Part shown: in pieces, positions 29,469 to 39,571 of the stretch
Numbering within the stretch: the stretch's first letter is position 1
How the letters are laid out: each line of letters opens with the position of its first letter
From: Rhodospirillaceae bacterium
Lineage (GTDB): Bacteria; Pseudomonadota; Alphaproteobacteria; Rhodospirillales; JABHCV01
Direction of reading: 5' to 3'
Length of the DNA stretch: 64,000 nt
Assembly: GCA_014382375.1 (NCBI GenBank)
Contig: JACNJU010000062.1
Coordinates: 32,836-96,835 of the forward strand
Position numbers and translations under genes: made by a program
Notes under the pieces: model-generated
Told to the model about the DNA's origin: nothing
Databases searched by the model: none
What the model saw: only the letters and a program-made list of their open reading frames with translations

Positions 29469-30359
29469 TTGATCGCTGACTTAGCTGCTTTCGGTGCCGC
29501 CCTGACTTGGTCATTTGGAACAATGATTGCCGTTGAACCGGCCCGACAATTGGGTGCTTTCGCCTTTACCCGGACAAGAATGGCCGTCGTCTTTTTTATG
29601 CTCAGTTTTGCGGCAGCCACGTACGGCGGTTGGCAAACGATCAATCCAGATGATTTACCTATGCTTGCCCTGTCAGGTTTTATCGGGATTTTTATCGGTG
29701 ACACGGCGTTGTTTGCAGGGCTGTCCCGGTTGGGACCCAGACGGAATTCCATTTTATTCTCCACCAATGCACCGCTAGCCGCAGTATTGGGTTACTTCTT
29801 CCTTGATGAAATTCTCAGCTTCGACGCCATCATCGGCTGCGCCCTGGTGACAAGCGGTGTCATCCTTTCGATTATTTTTGGCAAACGCCGTGATCAGGTT
29901 CACCAATGGGAAGAGGTTCATGGATCACTGATATTTGGCGTCGGAATTGGCCTGTTGGCAGGTTTGTGCCAGGCCGTCGGCGCCATCCTTGCCAAGCCTG
30001 CACTTATTGCCGGGGCGGACCCGATAGCGGTTTCGGCCATCAGGGTAGGGGTCGGAGCTTTTTGTCTGGTCGTGGCCCTATTGGTGCCGGGTCAAACAAT
30101 GAAGGCAAAAACAAAAATGAACCTGAAACTTTTTGGCCGTGTCGCCCTTAGTGGTTTTCTCGGTATGGGCATTGGCATGAGCCTGTTGTTGTTCGCCCTG
30201 GCCCGTGAAAGCACCGGTATTGTGATGACGTTGTCTTCGATGATGCCGGTTTTGGTCCTGCCAATCCTTTGGTATTTAACCCGGGAAAGACCGGCAACAG
30301 GCGCTGCCATGGGCGCTGTTCTGTGCGTTATCGGCACAGGCCTGATCTTCCTGACTTAA
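29469..30359 (+). CDS. EamA/DMT-superfamily transporter
   Basis: 296-residue membrane protein with about ten transmembrane helices in two EamA repeats, the second starting near residue 150 (SLIFGVGIGLLAGLCQAVG). DMT carriers export metabolites, often amino acids or nucleoside-like compounds; the substrate is unknown. The start appears to be TTG at 29469, because no ATG or GTG is in frame upstream before a stop and the first helix begins within a few residues. It starts 26 bp after the MoaD-like gene, so cotranscription is possible. Confidence 0.82.
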   Translation: MIADLAAFGAALTWSFGTMIAVEPARQLGAFAFTRTRMAVVFFMLSFAAATYGGWQTINPDDLPMLALSGFIGIFIGDTALFAGLSRLGPRRNSILFSTNAPLAAVLGYFFLDEILSFDAIIGCALVTSGVILSIIFGKRRDQVHQWEEVHGSLIFGVGIGLLAGLCQAVGAILAKPALIAGADPIAVSAIRVGVGAFCLVVALLVPGQTMKAKTKMNLKLFGRVALSGFLGMGIGMSLLLFALARESTGIVMTLSSMMPVLVLPILWYLTRERPATGAAMGAVLCVIGTGLIFLT

Positions 30360-30478
30360 AAGGTCGGGAAGTCGGGGACAAACTCGCTCAAACAATTCAT
30401 TGAATACTTGTAAGCAAACCTTAAATAGGGAATGCTTTGAAATAACAATGAAATAAAGACAATAAGAAGGAATGTTTA

Positions 30479-30823
30479 ATGTCTGAAAATGACGACTATA
30501 AAGATCTGTTAAGGCAAAAACACTTCCTGGGCGAAGTCGAACAAGCCATTCGTTTTGCCAATACTGAACTGATCCATAAGCAGATTCCGCTATTAAACAA
30601 GGATACAATCCTTGCCTTCGCTGTTCAGGTTGGCAAATTGCGGGCTAATTATCTTGAAGCCGCCTTTAAGATTGGTCTCAACGAAAGCGCCAAGGCACCG
30701 GAGGGCGACGTCATTGATGATATTAAAAGAAAGCGCGAATTGTTTGAAGTCGCGCGTCAGGCATTTGATGCCTTGCGGGATGCTATCGAGAAGGGCTACG
30801 TCGATATTGATACTGTGGATTAA
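30479..30823 (+). CDS. Small helical protein of unknown function
   Basis: 114-residue charged protein, predicted mostly helical, with no cysteine, membrane segment or motif that I recognise. Features include FLGEVEQAIRFANTELI near residue 17 and a C-terminal repeat of acidic helices. AAGGA lies before the ATG, supporting translation. Its stop overlaps the stop of the convergent STAS gene by 4 bp. Context (STAS protein) might hint at signalling, but that is a guess. Confidence 0.7.
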   Translation: MSENDDYKDLLRQKHFLGEVEQAIRFANTELIHKQIPLLNKDTILAFAVQVGKLRANYLEAAFKIGLNESAKAPEGDVIDDIKRKRELFEVARQAFDALRDAIEKGYVDIDTVD

Positions 30824-31164
30824 CGCTTAAGGGCATCTTCGAGGGTCTCTTCGATTTCGAAAACTGTTTCCAGCCGGGCCAATTTTAAGACCCTCATCAC
30901 CGGTGGTTTGATTGATGCAATTGTGAAGTTCTTACCTTTCTTGTGAGCATTCTGAAATGCTTCAAGAAGACTGGCGATACCTGAACTGTCGATCAGTTCA
31001 ACACCTGACATGTCAACCACGATGGAACGTCCCTGCGGTGCGCTTTCCTTCAGTATGGTTCTGACATCCCCCGAAAATTCCAAATCAATATCACCGCTGA
31101 AGGAGATAATGACGGTGTCTTTCTCGGTCCAGACTTCATGCTTCATCGTCGAAAAAACCTTCAT
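30820..31164 (-). CDS. STAS-domain protein (anti-sigma factor antagonist type)
   Basis: 114-residue single STAS domain. DMSGVELIDSSGIASLLEAF near residue 50 carries the conserved Asp-Ser-Ser-Gly, where the serine is phosphorylated in SpoIIAA/RsbV-type proteins. It would bind an anti-sigma kinase or act in a partner-switch. No RsbW-like kinase or PP2C phosphatase is nearby, so its partner must be encoded elsewhere. Confidence 0.9.
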   Translation of the reverse strand: MKVFSTMKHEVWTEKDTVIISFSGDIDLEFSGDVRTILKESAPQGRSIVVDMSGVELIDSSGIASLLEAFQNAHKKGKNFTIASIKPPVMRVLKLARLETVFEIEETLEDALKR

Positions 31165-31212
31165 AACGATACACTATCGAAACAGACAACTGCACATGCA
31201 GTCGGGGCGAGC

Positions 31213-31458
31213 TTAATTGACCAAGGCGCGTCCGGCATCCGTTAATTTACAAATCAACCAGTCGGGTTTCAAAGGATTGGCAAACCATGGCTCTGCCCAG
31301 CCATGTTCGATACAACTTCTGACCGTACGTTCATTGACCTTGCGGCCATTGTTATCAAAAAGTGGGAGTTTTCCCGCTGGTTGATCGCAACCACGACGAA
31401 GCCAGCGCAATTGCTGCTCGGTCGCCTTGTTGTCTGTTTCGTTAGGTTTTTTTGCCAT
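31213..31458 (-). CDS. Small protein of unknown function, possibly winged-helix-like
   Basis: 81-residue basic protein. The core TEQQLRWLRRGCDQPAGKLP and the ending DWLICKLTDAGRALVN resemble short winged-helix folds, where LTDAGR is a common last-strand motif of MarR-like proteins. It has no clear DNA-binding proof. GGGGGCGAG precedes the ATG. It follows ispDF on the same strand after 52 bp and may share its transcript. Confidence 0.65.
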   Translation of the reverse strand: MAKKPNETDNKATEQQLRWLRRGCDQPAGKLPLFDNNGRKVNERTVRSCIEHGWAEPWFANPLKPDWLICKLTDAGRALVN

Positions 31459-31510
31459 TTTCTCGCCCCCAGATCATTTTCTGCTTTCATGCTACGGCAC
31501 TTCGGCACTT

Positions 31511-32686
31511 TCAGGCAAGGCGGGCTGTTTTCACTGTCGCCACCGCCTGGGCGGCGATGCCTTCCTTTCGTCCGGTAAAACCAAGTTGTTCTGTCGTTGT
31601 CGCCTTCACTGAAATCCGGTGTTGTTGAATGCCCAATACTGTGGCAACGGCCTCACGCATGGCTTGCCGATGGGGGCCAATTTTTGGATCTTCGCAAATA
31701 AGGGTAAGGTCCACATTGACGATTTCACCGCCTTGCTTGCTGATCAAATTGCGGGCATGACCAAGAAATTGATCGGAAGACGCATCCTTCCAGCGGCCGT
31801 CACCGGGCGGGAAATGACTGCCGATATCTTCTGCGCCGATAGCCCCAAGCAGGGCATCCGTCAGGGCATGAAGGGCAACATCGGCATCGGAATGCCCATC
31901 AAGGGCGAAAGCGTGGGGGATGCTGACCCCGCACAAGGTGACCTGATCGCCTTTACAAAAACGGTGGACATCAAAGCCCATTCCCGTTCGGTATTCCATA
32001 CTTGTCAGGTTTTGCTCGGCCAATTTCAAATCATCCATGGTTGTTATTTTTATGTTGTCCGGGTTGCCCGCAACCAGTTCGACGGCCATGCCGGCTTTTT
32101 CGGCAACCGCTGCGTCATCGGTCAGTTCCGTTTCAGGGGAATTTTTCGGACAACTTCTGTGGGCTTCAAGAATATCAATGAACTGAAAACCTTGCGGTGT
32201 TTGGGCGCGCCACAGGCCGGTTCTGTCGACGGTTGTTTTGACGAACCCTTCAGCGCTGCTTTTTAACGTATCATGAACGGGCAGGGCCGCGATGGCACCT
32301 TTGGAGCTTGCTAACGCCTCAATCACCCGCTCGATGGTATCACCCGAAACGAAAGGCCTCGCGGCATCGTGGATCAGCACCAGTTCAGGGTTCAGGGCCA
32401 CCAGACTTTCCAGTCCAAGACAAACCGATTGTTGGCGGCTGGGGCCGCCGAAAACCGGTTCAAGTAAATTGGGAATCTCCCCGCTGGCAATAACGGCATC
32501 ATATAAATTCCTGTCATCGGGGTGGATGACGGCGCGCACCGCCGTTATTTTTGGATGCCCGGCAAAGGCGGCCAGGGTTCGCCAAATCACCGGATATCCG
32601 CCAACATGGCCATATTGTTTAGGCACTTCACTGCCGAAACGGTGGCCACGACCCGCACCAACGACAAGGGCGATGCAACTGCTCAT
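31511..32686 (-). CDS. ispDF: Bifunctional IspD/IspF (MEP pathway cytidylyltransferase and cyclodiphosphate synthase)
   Basis: 391-residue fusion acting at two steps of the non-mevalonate isoprenoid pathway. The IspD domain (about 1-225) has GAGRGHRFGSEVPKQY and HDAARPFV. The IspF domain (about 233-391) has GMGFDVHRF, DGHSDADVALHALTDALLG and SVKATTTEQLGF. The start at 32686 is set by the family N-terminus SSCIALVVGAGRG; the in-frame ATG at 32767 would add 27 unlikely residues. The fusion is typical of alphaproteobacteria. It is divergent from the ypjD-like gene. Confidence 0.95.
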   Translation of the reverse strand: MSSCIALVVGAGRGHRFGSEVPKQYGHVGGYPVIWRTLAAFAGHPKITAVRAVIHPDDRNLYDAVIASGEIPNLLEPVFGGPSRQQSVCLGLESLVALNPELVLIHDAARPFVSGDTIERVIEALASSKGAIAALPVHDTLKSSAEGFVKTTVDRTGLWRAQTPQGFQFIDILEAHRSCPKNSPETELTDDAAVAEKAGMAVELVAGNPDNIKITTMDDLKLAEQNLTSMEYRTGMGFDVHRFCKGDQVTLCGVSIPHAFALDGHSDADVALHALTDALLGAIGAEDIGSHFPPGDGRWKDASSDQFLGHARNLISKQGGEIVNVDLTLICEDPKIGPHRQAMREAVATVLGIQQHRISVKATTTEQLGFTGRKEGIAAQAVATVKTARLA

Positions 32687-32788
32687 ATCAATCCCATAAC
32701 AAATAGCATAAAATTTCTGTCCAAAGGGGTCACCGAAGTGCTCTAATTTGCACACGTGCTTCTTCATTATAAAGGTAAAATTCCAGCC

Positions 32789-33607
32789 ATGATGGAAGAA
32801 TTTCTGATTAGCCTGTCCGCCTTTGCGGCCTTGTTGCCTTCCGCCTTTGTCGCCCTGAGGCGGCGCGACGTCGGACGTGGTGATGAGGGCAGGGACGGCA
32901 CCTTCTGGCTGACCCTTGCTGTTGCCGTTTCTGGTCCGCTTGTTTGGGTCATCGTTAAAATGTCAGGGGCGTGGCAAACCGGACTGTCGACCACATTATG
33001 GGTGACGATAGCCGCTTCCATGATGATTTTTGCCGTCCTGACGGTCCTCAATGACAAGGCATGGCGACTGACACCTCTGCTGGTTCCGTATATGGCGGTG
33101 CTGGCGGTTTTCGCCATTATCTGGCAGCAGGCACCGGTTGCTCACCCCTTGATAAACAAACCCGGTGGTTGGGTTGAAGCTCATATTCTGGTTTCCGTCG
33201 CCACGTATGCCCTTGTCACCATTGCAGCGGTAGCCGCATTGGCGGCCTTTCTTCAAGAGCGCGGCCTGAAAGCCAAACAGCCAACATCTCTGACGCGGAT
33301 ATTGCCATCTGTTGCCGAAAGCGAGAGTCTTCTTGTGCGTTTGCTGATTATCGGCGAGGTCGTGCTGGGGCTGGGGCTGGTAACCGGAATGGCGACACAC
33401 TACCAGGAAACCGGTCACTTTATCGCCTGGGATCACAAGGCGATCCTGTCGTTGACAGCTTTTGTCGTCATCGGCGGCCTGCTTAGCGCCCACTTTATCA
33501 GTGGCGTCAGGGGGCGCCGGGTTACCCGCATTGTCCTTTTGGCCTACCTGTTGCTGACGCTGGGGTATCCGGGTGTCAAATTTGTCACCGATGTGTTGAT
33601 CGGCTGA
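32789..33607 (+). CDS. Inner-membrane protein of the cytochrome c assembly (CcsA/YpjD) family
   Basis: 272-residue protein with about eight transmembrane helices. Histidine-bearing helices GGWVEAHILVSVATYALV and HFIAWDHKAILSLTAF correspond to the conserved heme-handling positions of CcsA/CcmC relatives, and the WDHK motif is typical of YpjD. The precise role of YpjD is not settled. GTG at 32756 would be an upstream alternative, but ATG at 32789 has AAAGG nearby and fits the family. It lies between ispDF (divergent) and dusB. Confidence 0.85.
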   Translation: MMEEFLISLSAFAALLPSAFVALRRRDVGRGDEGRDGTFWLTLAVAVSGPLVWVIVKMSGAWQTGLSTTLWVTIAASMMIFAVLTVLNDKAWRLTPLLVPYMAVLAVFAIIWQQAPVAHPLINKPGGWVEAHILVSVATYALVTIAAVAALAAFLQERGLKAKQPTSLTRILPSVAESESLLVRLLIIGEVVLGLGLVTGMATHYQETGHFIAWDHKAILSLTAFVVIGGLLSAHFISGVRGRRVTRIVLLAYLLLTLGYPGVKFVTDVLIG

Positions 33608-33723
33608 TTATTTTCCCCTCAAAGCCCAATTTTCGTTGCTTTTTTGCCACATATGCACAATAAACAGGCATCTTATTTAGGTGTTTGGCCAGCGTGCCGT
33701 TTTAATAGTAAAAAGTCAGCAAA

Positions 33724-34710
33724 ATGAGCATCTCTATCGGTAACGTCATCATCGATGATCCGGTTATTCTGGCCCCTATGTCCGGGGTCAGTGACTTGCC
33801 GTTCCGCCGTCAGGTCAAACGCTGCGGTGCCGGGTTGGTGGTTTCAGAAATGATCGCCAGCAAGGCGATGGTCAGAGCGGCCAGAAAAACCCTTAAGATG
33901 TCGACCTCATGCAGCGATGAATTGCCGATGGCTGTTCAGTTGGCTGGATGCGAGCCCGAGATCGTTGCCGAGGCGGCAAAGCTGAACCAGGACCGGGGTG
34001 CTGCCATCATCGATATCAACATGGGCTGTCCGGTCAAGAAGGTGGTTAAGGGCGAGGCCGGTTCGGCGTTGATGCGTGATGAGGTTTTGGCCGGAAAAAT
34101 CCTCGAAACCGTGGTCAAGGCGGTTGATATTCCTGTCACCCTGAAAATGCGTACCGGCTGGGATATGGATAGCCGTAATGCACCAAAACTTGCCAAAATC
34201 GCCGAAGACTGCGGCATCAAAGCGGTCACTGTACACGGACGCACCCGCAATCAGTTCTACAAAGGCAAAGCAGACTGGCCGTTTATCGCCATGGTTAAAG
34301 AGGCGGTTTCAATCCCTGTTATCGGCAATGGCGATGTCACCACCATAAGCGATGCCAAAACCATGTTAGAACAATCAGGCGCTGATGGCGTGATGATTGG
34401 TCGTGGCACTTATGGTCGGCCGTGGTTTCCAGGCCAGGTTATTCATTACCTGAAAACCGGCAAGGAACTTGACGATCCATGCCTTGAGGACCAGCTTTCC
34501 ATCCTGCTCGATCATTACACCGGGATTCTTTCCCATTACGGTATCTATCCGGGCATTCGCATCGCCCGCAAACATATTGGCTGGTATTCCAAAGGCTTAC
34601 CGGGATCTGCGGATTTCCGCGCCCTGGTGATGGCGGGAACAGACGAAAACCGGGTGATTGATATGATCAAACAGTTTTACTTACCGCTGATTGATCTGAA
34701 GGCGGCGTAA
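33724..34710 (+). CDS. dusB: tRNA-dihydrouridine synthase B
   Basis: 328-residue FMN enzyme that reduces uridine to dihydrouridine in t[18 protein letters not shown] is near residue 15. The catalytic cysteine motif [11 protein letters not shown] is near residue 98, and the FMN phosphate loop [16 protein letters not shown] is near 220. The stop is 1 nt from the ntrB start. dusB-ntrB-ntrC is a conserved alphaproteobacterial order. Confidence 0.96.
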   Translation: MSISIGNVIIDDPVILAPMSGVSDLPFRRQVKRCGAGLVVSEMIASKAMVRAARKTLKMSTSCSDELPMAVQLAGCEPEIVAEAAKLNQDRGAAIIDINMGCPVKKVVKGEAGSALMRDEVLAGKILETVVKAVDIPVTLKMRTGWDMDSRNAPKLAKIAEDCGIKAVTVHGRTRNQFYKGKADWPFIAMVKEAVSIPVIGNGDVTTISDAKTMLEQSGADGVMIGRGTYGRPWFPGQVIHYLKTGKELDDPCLEDQLSILLDHYTGILSHYGIYPGIRIARKHIGWYSKGLPGSADFRALVMAGTDENRVIDMIKQFYLPLIDLKAA

Positions 34711-34711
34711 A

Positions 34712-35833
34712 ATGGGCAAGACGGTTTCGCTGATGGCTACATCCGGAGAATCCGGCCAGCCCGATTTTGAAACTATCCTTAATGCTCTGGCATCAAGTAT
34801 CGCCATTATCAATCCTGATGACACGATCAGCTACGTCAACAGTGCCAGTGAGCAGTTTTTTCAAGGCAGTGCATCACACCTTGTTGGTCTGAAAATTGAC
34901 AGCCTTATTCCTGCCGACAGCCCAATTCTAAGCCTTTTGCAACAGGTCAGAAGCAGTGGCACGGCTGTGTCCGAATACGGTTTACCACTTGAAACCCCGC
35001 GCATTGGCAAGCGTTTGGTTAACATTCACGCCAGTTTGTTGCCGGAAAACTCCTCATCGGTTGTTCTGGCCATACAGGAACGTTCCATCGCCGACACCAT
35101 TGACCGCCACCTCACGCACCGGGGGGCTGCCCGTTCGGTCTCGGCAATGGCGGCAATGCTGGCCCATGAAGTTAAAAACCCGCTTTCGGGCATCCGTGGC
35201 GCGGCTCAGTTGCTGGAAGAAAACGCCAAGGAGGATGACAAGGAACTGGCCCGTCTGATCCGCGACGAGGCCGATCGTATCGTCGCCCTGGTCGACCGCA
35301 TGGATATCTTCACTGATGGCGTTCCCCTTGATTACCAGGCAGTGAACATCCATCAGGTTTTGAACCGTGTCCGCAAACTGGGCGAAAGTGGCTTCGCCAA
35401 ACATGTTCGTTTTGTCGAAAACTACGACCCTTCCTTGCCTGCGGTTTTGGGAAACAAGGACCAATTGGTGCAGGTCTTTCTGAATTTGATCAAAAACGCG
35501 GCGGAGGCGACAAAGCAGAGCGGTGGCGAGATTGTGCTGACAACCGCCTACCAGCATGGTTTCCGCTTTGCCGTGCCGGGCAGCAATTCCAGGGTTCATC
35601 TTCCGCTGATGGTTAGCGTTCAGGATAATGGTGAGGGGATACTGGAAGAAAACCGCAGATATCTGTTCGATCCGTTTGTTACTACCAAACCCAAGGGTAG
35701 CGGGCTTGGTTTGGCTCTTGTCGCCAAAATTATTGACGATCACGGCGGCATCGTCGAGTTGGACAGCCATCCCTCGCGGACAGTTTTCCGGGTGATGTTG
35801 CCGACAGATACGTCACAGGCAGGTGAAACTTAA
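34712..35833 (+). CDS. ntrB: Nitrogen regulation sensor kinase NtrB
   Basis: 373-residue soluble histidine kinase. A PAS domain occupies about 20-130. The phosphoacceptor His152 lies in [20 protein letters not shown], and the C-terminal ATPase shows the N-box ([10 protein letters not shown]) and [12 protein letters not shown]. NtrB phosphorylates NtrC under nitrogen limitation and is switched by PII. It lies 1 nt after dusB and 1 nt before ntrC. Confidence 0.95.
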   Translation: MGKTVSLMATSGESGQPDFETILNALASSIAIINPDDTISYVNSASEQFFQGSASHLVGLKIDSLIPADSPILSLLQQVRSSGTAVSEYGLPLETPRIGKRLVNIHASLLPENSSSVVLAIQERSIADTIDRHLTHRGAARSVSAMAAMLAHEVKNPLSGIRGAAQLLEENAKEDDKELARLIRDEADRIVALVDRMDIFTDGVPLDYQAVNIHQVLNRVRKLGESGFAKHVRFVENYDPSLPAVLGNKDQLVQVFLNLIKNAAEATKQSGGEIVLTTAYQHGFRFAVPGSNSRVHLPLMVSVQDNGEGILEENRRYLFDPFVTTKPKGSGLGLALVAKIIDDHGGIVELDSHPSRTVFRVMLPTDTSQAGET

Positions 35834-35834
35834 T

Positions 35835-37298
35835 ATGACAAGCCAAACAATCCTTATCGCAGATGACGATGCCGCAATCCGCACGGTCCTGATCCAGGCC
35901 CTTGGCCGGGCCGGGTATGAAGTACGCGCTGCCGGAAATGCCGCAACCTTGTGGCGTTGGGTCAGCGATGGCGACGGCGATCTTGTGATCACCGATGTTG
36001 TCATGCCTGATGAGAATGGCCTCGACCTTATTCCACGCATTCGTAAAATTCGTCCGGAACTTAGAATCATCGTCATGAGCGCCCAAAACACCTTACTGAC
36101 GGCCCTGAAAGCGACCGAGCGTGGAGCTTTTGAATACCTGCCAAAACCTTTTGATCTCAATGTATTATTGTCCGTTGTTAAGCAAGCGCTTGAGGTTTCA
36201 AAAGGACATTCTGAAGAATATTCCAGAGATTCTAAAACAGAAAACCCGAGCGATGGCGATGGTGAAAACATTCCACTGATTGGCCGCTCACCAGCCATGC
36301 AGGATATTTATCGAACCCTGGCGCGACTGATGGGGACGGACCTGTCGGTACTGATCACCGGTGAGTCAGGCACCGGCAAGGAACTGGTTGCCCGCGCCCT
36401 GCATGACTACGGCAAAAGGCGACTCAGCCCGTTTGTCGCCATCAACATGGCGGCGATCCCGCGCGATCTAATTGAAAGTGAGCTTTTCGGCCATGAAAAG
36501 GGCGCTTTTACTGGTGCTGTCCAGCGTGGAAGCGGTCGTTTTGAGCAGGCCGAAGGGGGAACGTTGTTCCTGGATGAAATTGGCGACATGCCGCCCGAAG
36601 CGCAAACACGCTTGCTGCGGGTCTTGCAGGAAGGTGAATACACCACCGTTGGCGGTCGTACTCCCATTCGAACCAATGTGCGTATTATCGCAGCCACCCA
36701 CCATGATCTCAAACTGCTGATCAGACAGGGTTTATTTCGTGAGGATTTGTATTTCCGCCTTAATGTTGTCCCGATCAGGCTGCCGGCATTGCGTGCCCGC
36801 ACCGAAGATATAGCAGAACTTGTCCAACACTTCCTGAACCAGACAACGACGGAAGGGTTGCCCCGTAAAATCATCGACCCGCAGGCCATGGAAAGGCTCA
36901 AATCCTATCGCTGGCCGGGTAATGTGAGAGAACTCGAGAATATGGTCCAGCGTCTGGGCGCGCTGTATTCTCAGGAAGTCATCGGTATTGATGTCATCGA
37001 GGCCGAGCTGGCGGATACATCATCGCTGACTTCAGATTACGCAGATGGTGCCGACGGCCTTTCGGGAACAGTCGAGCAGCAGTTAAACACCTATTTTTCC
37101 GCCCATGGCGGCAGCTTGCCAGCCGCAGGGCTGTACGAGCGGGTGCTCAGGGAAGTGGAACGACCCTTGATCACTCTTACCCTGCAAGCAACACGCGGCA
37201 ATCAGGTCAAAGCCGCTGATGTTTTGGGCCTGAACAGGAACACTTTGAGAAAGAAAATCCGTGAACTTGATATTGCCGTCGTCAGAGGGACCAAATGA
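35835..37298 (+). CDS. ntrC: Nitrogen regulation response regulator NtrC (sigma-54 activator)
   Basis: 487-residue three-domain regulator. The receiver domain has Asp54 as phosphorylation site ([12 protein letters not shown]). The AAA+ domain has Walker A GESGTGKE, the sigma-54 contact loop GAFTGA at 223-228 and Walker B LFLDEIGD. The C-terminal Fis-type helix-turn-helix ends with [19 protein letters not shown] at 35835 with AGGTGA upstream is preferred over GTG at 35823. It overlaps ntrY by 4 bp. Confidence 0.96.
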   Translation: MTSQTILIADDDAAIRTVLIQALGRAGYEVRAAGNAATLWRWVSDGDGDLVITDVVMPDENGLDLIPRIRKIRPELRIIVMSAQNTLLTALKATERGAFEYLPKPFDLNVLLSVVKQALEVSKGHSEEYSRDSKTENPSDGDGENIPLIGRSPAMQDIYRTLARLMGTDLSVLITGESGTGKELVARALHDYGKRRLSPFVAINMAAIPRDLIESELFGHEKGAFTGAVQRGSGRFEQAEGGTLFLDEIGDMPPEAQTRLLRVLQEGEYTTVGGRTPIRTNVRIIAATHHDLKLLIRQGLFREDLYFRLNVVPIRLPALRARTEDIAELVQHFLNQTTTEGLPRKIIDPQAMERLKSYRWPGNVRELENMVQRLGALYSQEVIGIDVIEAELADTSSLTSDYADGADGLSGTVEQQLNTYFSAHGGSLPAAGLYERVLREVERPLITLTLQATRGNQVKAADVLGLNRNTLRKKIRELDIAVVRGTK

Positions 37299-39571
37299 CG
37301 AGCGCAACAAAATCCAGTGAAAGCTTGCTCATAAAATCCAGATTGCTCTGGCGACGTCTCGGAATGAGCCGCAAGTTTGCCTTTACCCTGGCCGCACTGG
37401 CGGCGGTTTCCGGATTGGCGACCGTCGGCACCATGACAGGGTGGCAGGACACCCCTGATCCTGATCCTCAAGTTGTTCTGGCGTTGCTTTATACGGATGC
37501 TGTCCTGTTGCTGTTGCTGGGGGTTGTTGTAGCCCGTAGGCTGGTGTCGGTCTGGGCTGAGCGGCGGCGCGGGCAGGCGGGCTCTGGCTTGCACACACGA
37601 CTGGTGTTGATGTTCGGACTGGTTGCCGCAGCCCCGGCCATCCTGGTTGCTATATTTTCTGTGGTGTTTCTGAATTTTGGTATTCAGACATGGTTCAGCG
37701 ACAAGATTAAAACGGCGCTTGAGGCCTCACATGCTGTTGGTATTTCGTATCTTCACGAACATCAGCAAAACATTCGAGCCGATGTTCTGGCGACCGCCAA
37801 TGATTTGAACAACGAGGCGGCAGCGCTGATGCTAAATCGGCGCCAGTTCAACAATTATCTGACACGTCAGGCTGAAATTCGTGGCTTCCAGGAGGCACTG
37901 GTTATTGATGGAAACGGTCGCATTCTTGCCAGATCCATTTTCAGTCAATCCCTGGAATTCGATCTGATGCCTAAAGAGGCAATGAGCGAGGCATCCAAAG
38001 GCCGCATTATCGTTCTTAACATCAAGGAAGACAGGGTTCGCGCTATCGTCAAGCTTGACGGTTTCGTCGATGCATATTTTTTGGTCGGACGGTTTGTTGA
38101 CCCGAAAGTTCTTGAATACATTGAAAAAACCGCTGGCGCCGTCGATAAATATAAGAGCCTTGAGAAAAACCAGGAAGGCATTCAAATCACTTTTGTGATG
38201 ATTTTCGGCGTCGTCGCGCTGTTGTTGCTTATGGTTGCCGTCTGGGTTGGATTAACCCTGGCCGGACAGCTGTCGCGGCCTATATCTGGCCTGATTTCTG
38301 CCTCTGAGCGGGTGTCGGAAGGCGAATTGGGAGCCCGCGTCGATGAAACCGCCGGCACCGATGAAATCAGTTCGTTGGGCCGGGCATTCAATAAAATGAC
38401 ATCGCAGTTGCAGACTCAGCAACAGGGTTTGATTGAAGCCAATCGACAGCTTGATGAAAGAATGCGCTTCACCGAAACCGTTCTCAGTGGTGTTTCTGCT
38501 GGAGTTATTGGACTGGACAATGAAGGGCGTATCCATCTGCCCAACCGAACCGCATCGGAATTTCTTGGTTACAACCTTGAAAAAAAAATCGGTCAACCTT
38601 TGGCAGCTGTTGTTCCGGAATTTAACGAGCTTTTGCAAAAAAGCATCAAGCGTCCTGACAGGGTTTTCTCTGAGGAAATCAAGATCGATCGGGAAGGCCA
38701 TGCCATCACACTGCTGGTCAATATTGCAGGGGAGAAACTGGGCGATGAAACCCTTGGTTACGTCGTTACTTTTGATGATGTGACGGAACTGTTATCGGCC
38801 CAAAGAAAGGCAGCCTGGGCAGATGTCGCAAGGCGTATCGCCCATGAAATTAAAAACCCACTTACGCCAATCCAGCTTTCGGCTGAACGCTTGCAGCGCA
38901 AATATTTAAAACAAATCAAAACGGACCCTGAGACCTTTTCCACCTGCACCGATACAATCATTCGCCAAGTTGAGGAAATTGGCCGCATGGTTGATGAATT
39001 TTCTGCCTTTGCCCGTATGCCCCAGGCGACCTTAAGAGATGAAAATTTATCCGATATTTGCCGTCAGGCCGTCTCGCTTGAACGCCACCGTCATCCGGAA
39101 ATTGATTATCAACTGGAAGTCCCTGAAGGTCCTGTCAATTTACGGTGTGACAGTAGCCAAATCGGTCAGGCGATGACCAACTTATTGAAAAATGCTGCCG
39201 AATCCGTTTCCGCTCGCTTCAGGGACAATACTCAAAACGGGGCAATACACTGCTCCATTGCGGAAATAACCCATAACAAGGATGATGAGACCATTGCCGT
39301 CATTATTAATGACAACGGGATGGGTTTACCCAAGTCGGAACGTGAAAAACTGACCGAACCCTACGTCACCAGCCGTGAGGGCGGTACCGGACTTGGTCTG
39401 GCCATTGTTAAGAAAATTATGGAAGACCACAGCGGGGAAATTCTACTGGCCGATAGCAAGGATGGGGGAGCGATGATTACATTGTTGTTCCACCAATCCG
39501 AAGAAGTCGACGATGAAAATGATATTGATCCAATGAAGACTGCAACCGGGATTCTGACCAATGTCTCTTGA
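37295..39571 (+). CDS. ntrY: Membrane sensor kinase NtrY
   Basis: 758-residue sensor kinase. Three or four transmembrane segments lie in the first about 100 residues plus one near 300, followed by HAMP ([20 protein letters not shown]), PAS (about 380-480), and a HisKA domain with His517 in [21 protein letters not shown] (given in part). The ATPase has [14 protein letters not shown]. NtrYX modulates nitrogen metabolism, redox response and envelope traits in alphaproteobacteria. It overlaps ntrX by 11 bp. Confidence 0.95.
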   Translation: MTSATKSSESLLIKSRLLWRRLGMSRKFAFTLAALAAVSGLATVGTMTGWQDTPDPDPQVVLALLYTDAVLLLLLGVVVARRLVSVWAERRRGQAGSGLHTRLVLMFGLVAAAPAILVAIFSVVFLNFGIQTWFSDKIKTALEASHAVGISYLHEHQQNIRADVLATANDLNNEAAALMLNRRQFNNYLTRQAEIRGFQEALVIDGNGRILARSIFSQSLEFDLMPKEAMSEASKGRIIVLNIKEDRVRAIVKLDGFVDAYFLVGRFVDPKVLEYIEKTAGAVDKYKSLEKNQEGIQITFVMIFGVVALLLLMVAVWVGLTLAGQLSRPISGLISASERVSEGELGARVDETAGTDEISSLGRAFNKMTSQLQTQQQGLIEANRQLDERMRFTETVLSGVSAGVIGLDNEGRIHLPNRTASEFLGYNLEKKIGQPLAAVVPEFNELLQKSIKRPDRVFSEEIKIDREGHAITLLVNIAGEKLGDETLGYVVTFDDVTELLSAQRKAAWADVARRIAHEIKNPLTPIQLSAERLQRKYLKQIKTDPETFSTCTDTIIRQVEEIGRMVDEFSAFARMPQATLRDENLSDICRQAVSLERHRHPEIDYQLEVPEGPVNLRCDSSQIGQAMTNLLKNAAESVSARFRDNTQNGAIHCSIAEITHNKDDETIAVIINDNGMGLPKSEREKLTEPYVTSREGGTGLGLAIVKKIMEDHSGEILLADSKDGGAMITLLFHQSEEVDDENDIDPMKTATGILTNVS

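Noticed and set aside
31619..32266. 215-codon plus-strand ORF across ispDF
   Set aside because: ispDF motifs on the minus strand are complete; this frame is a by-product of codon bias.
35054..35770. 238-codon minus-strand ORF inside ntrB
   Set aside because: Opposite-strand shadow of a clear histidine kinase; no ribosome site and no recognisable motif.
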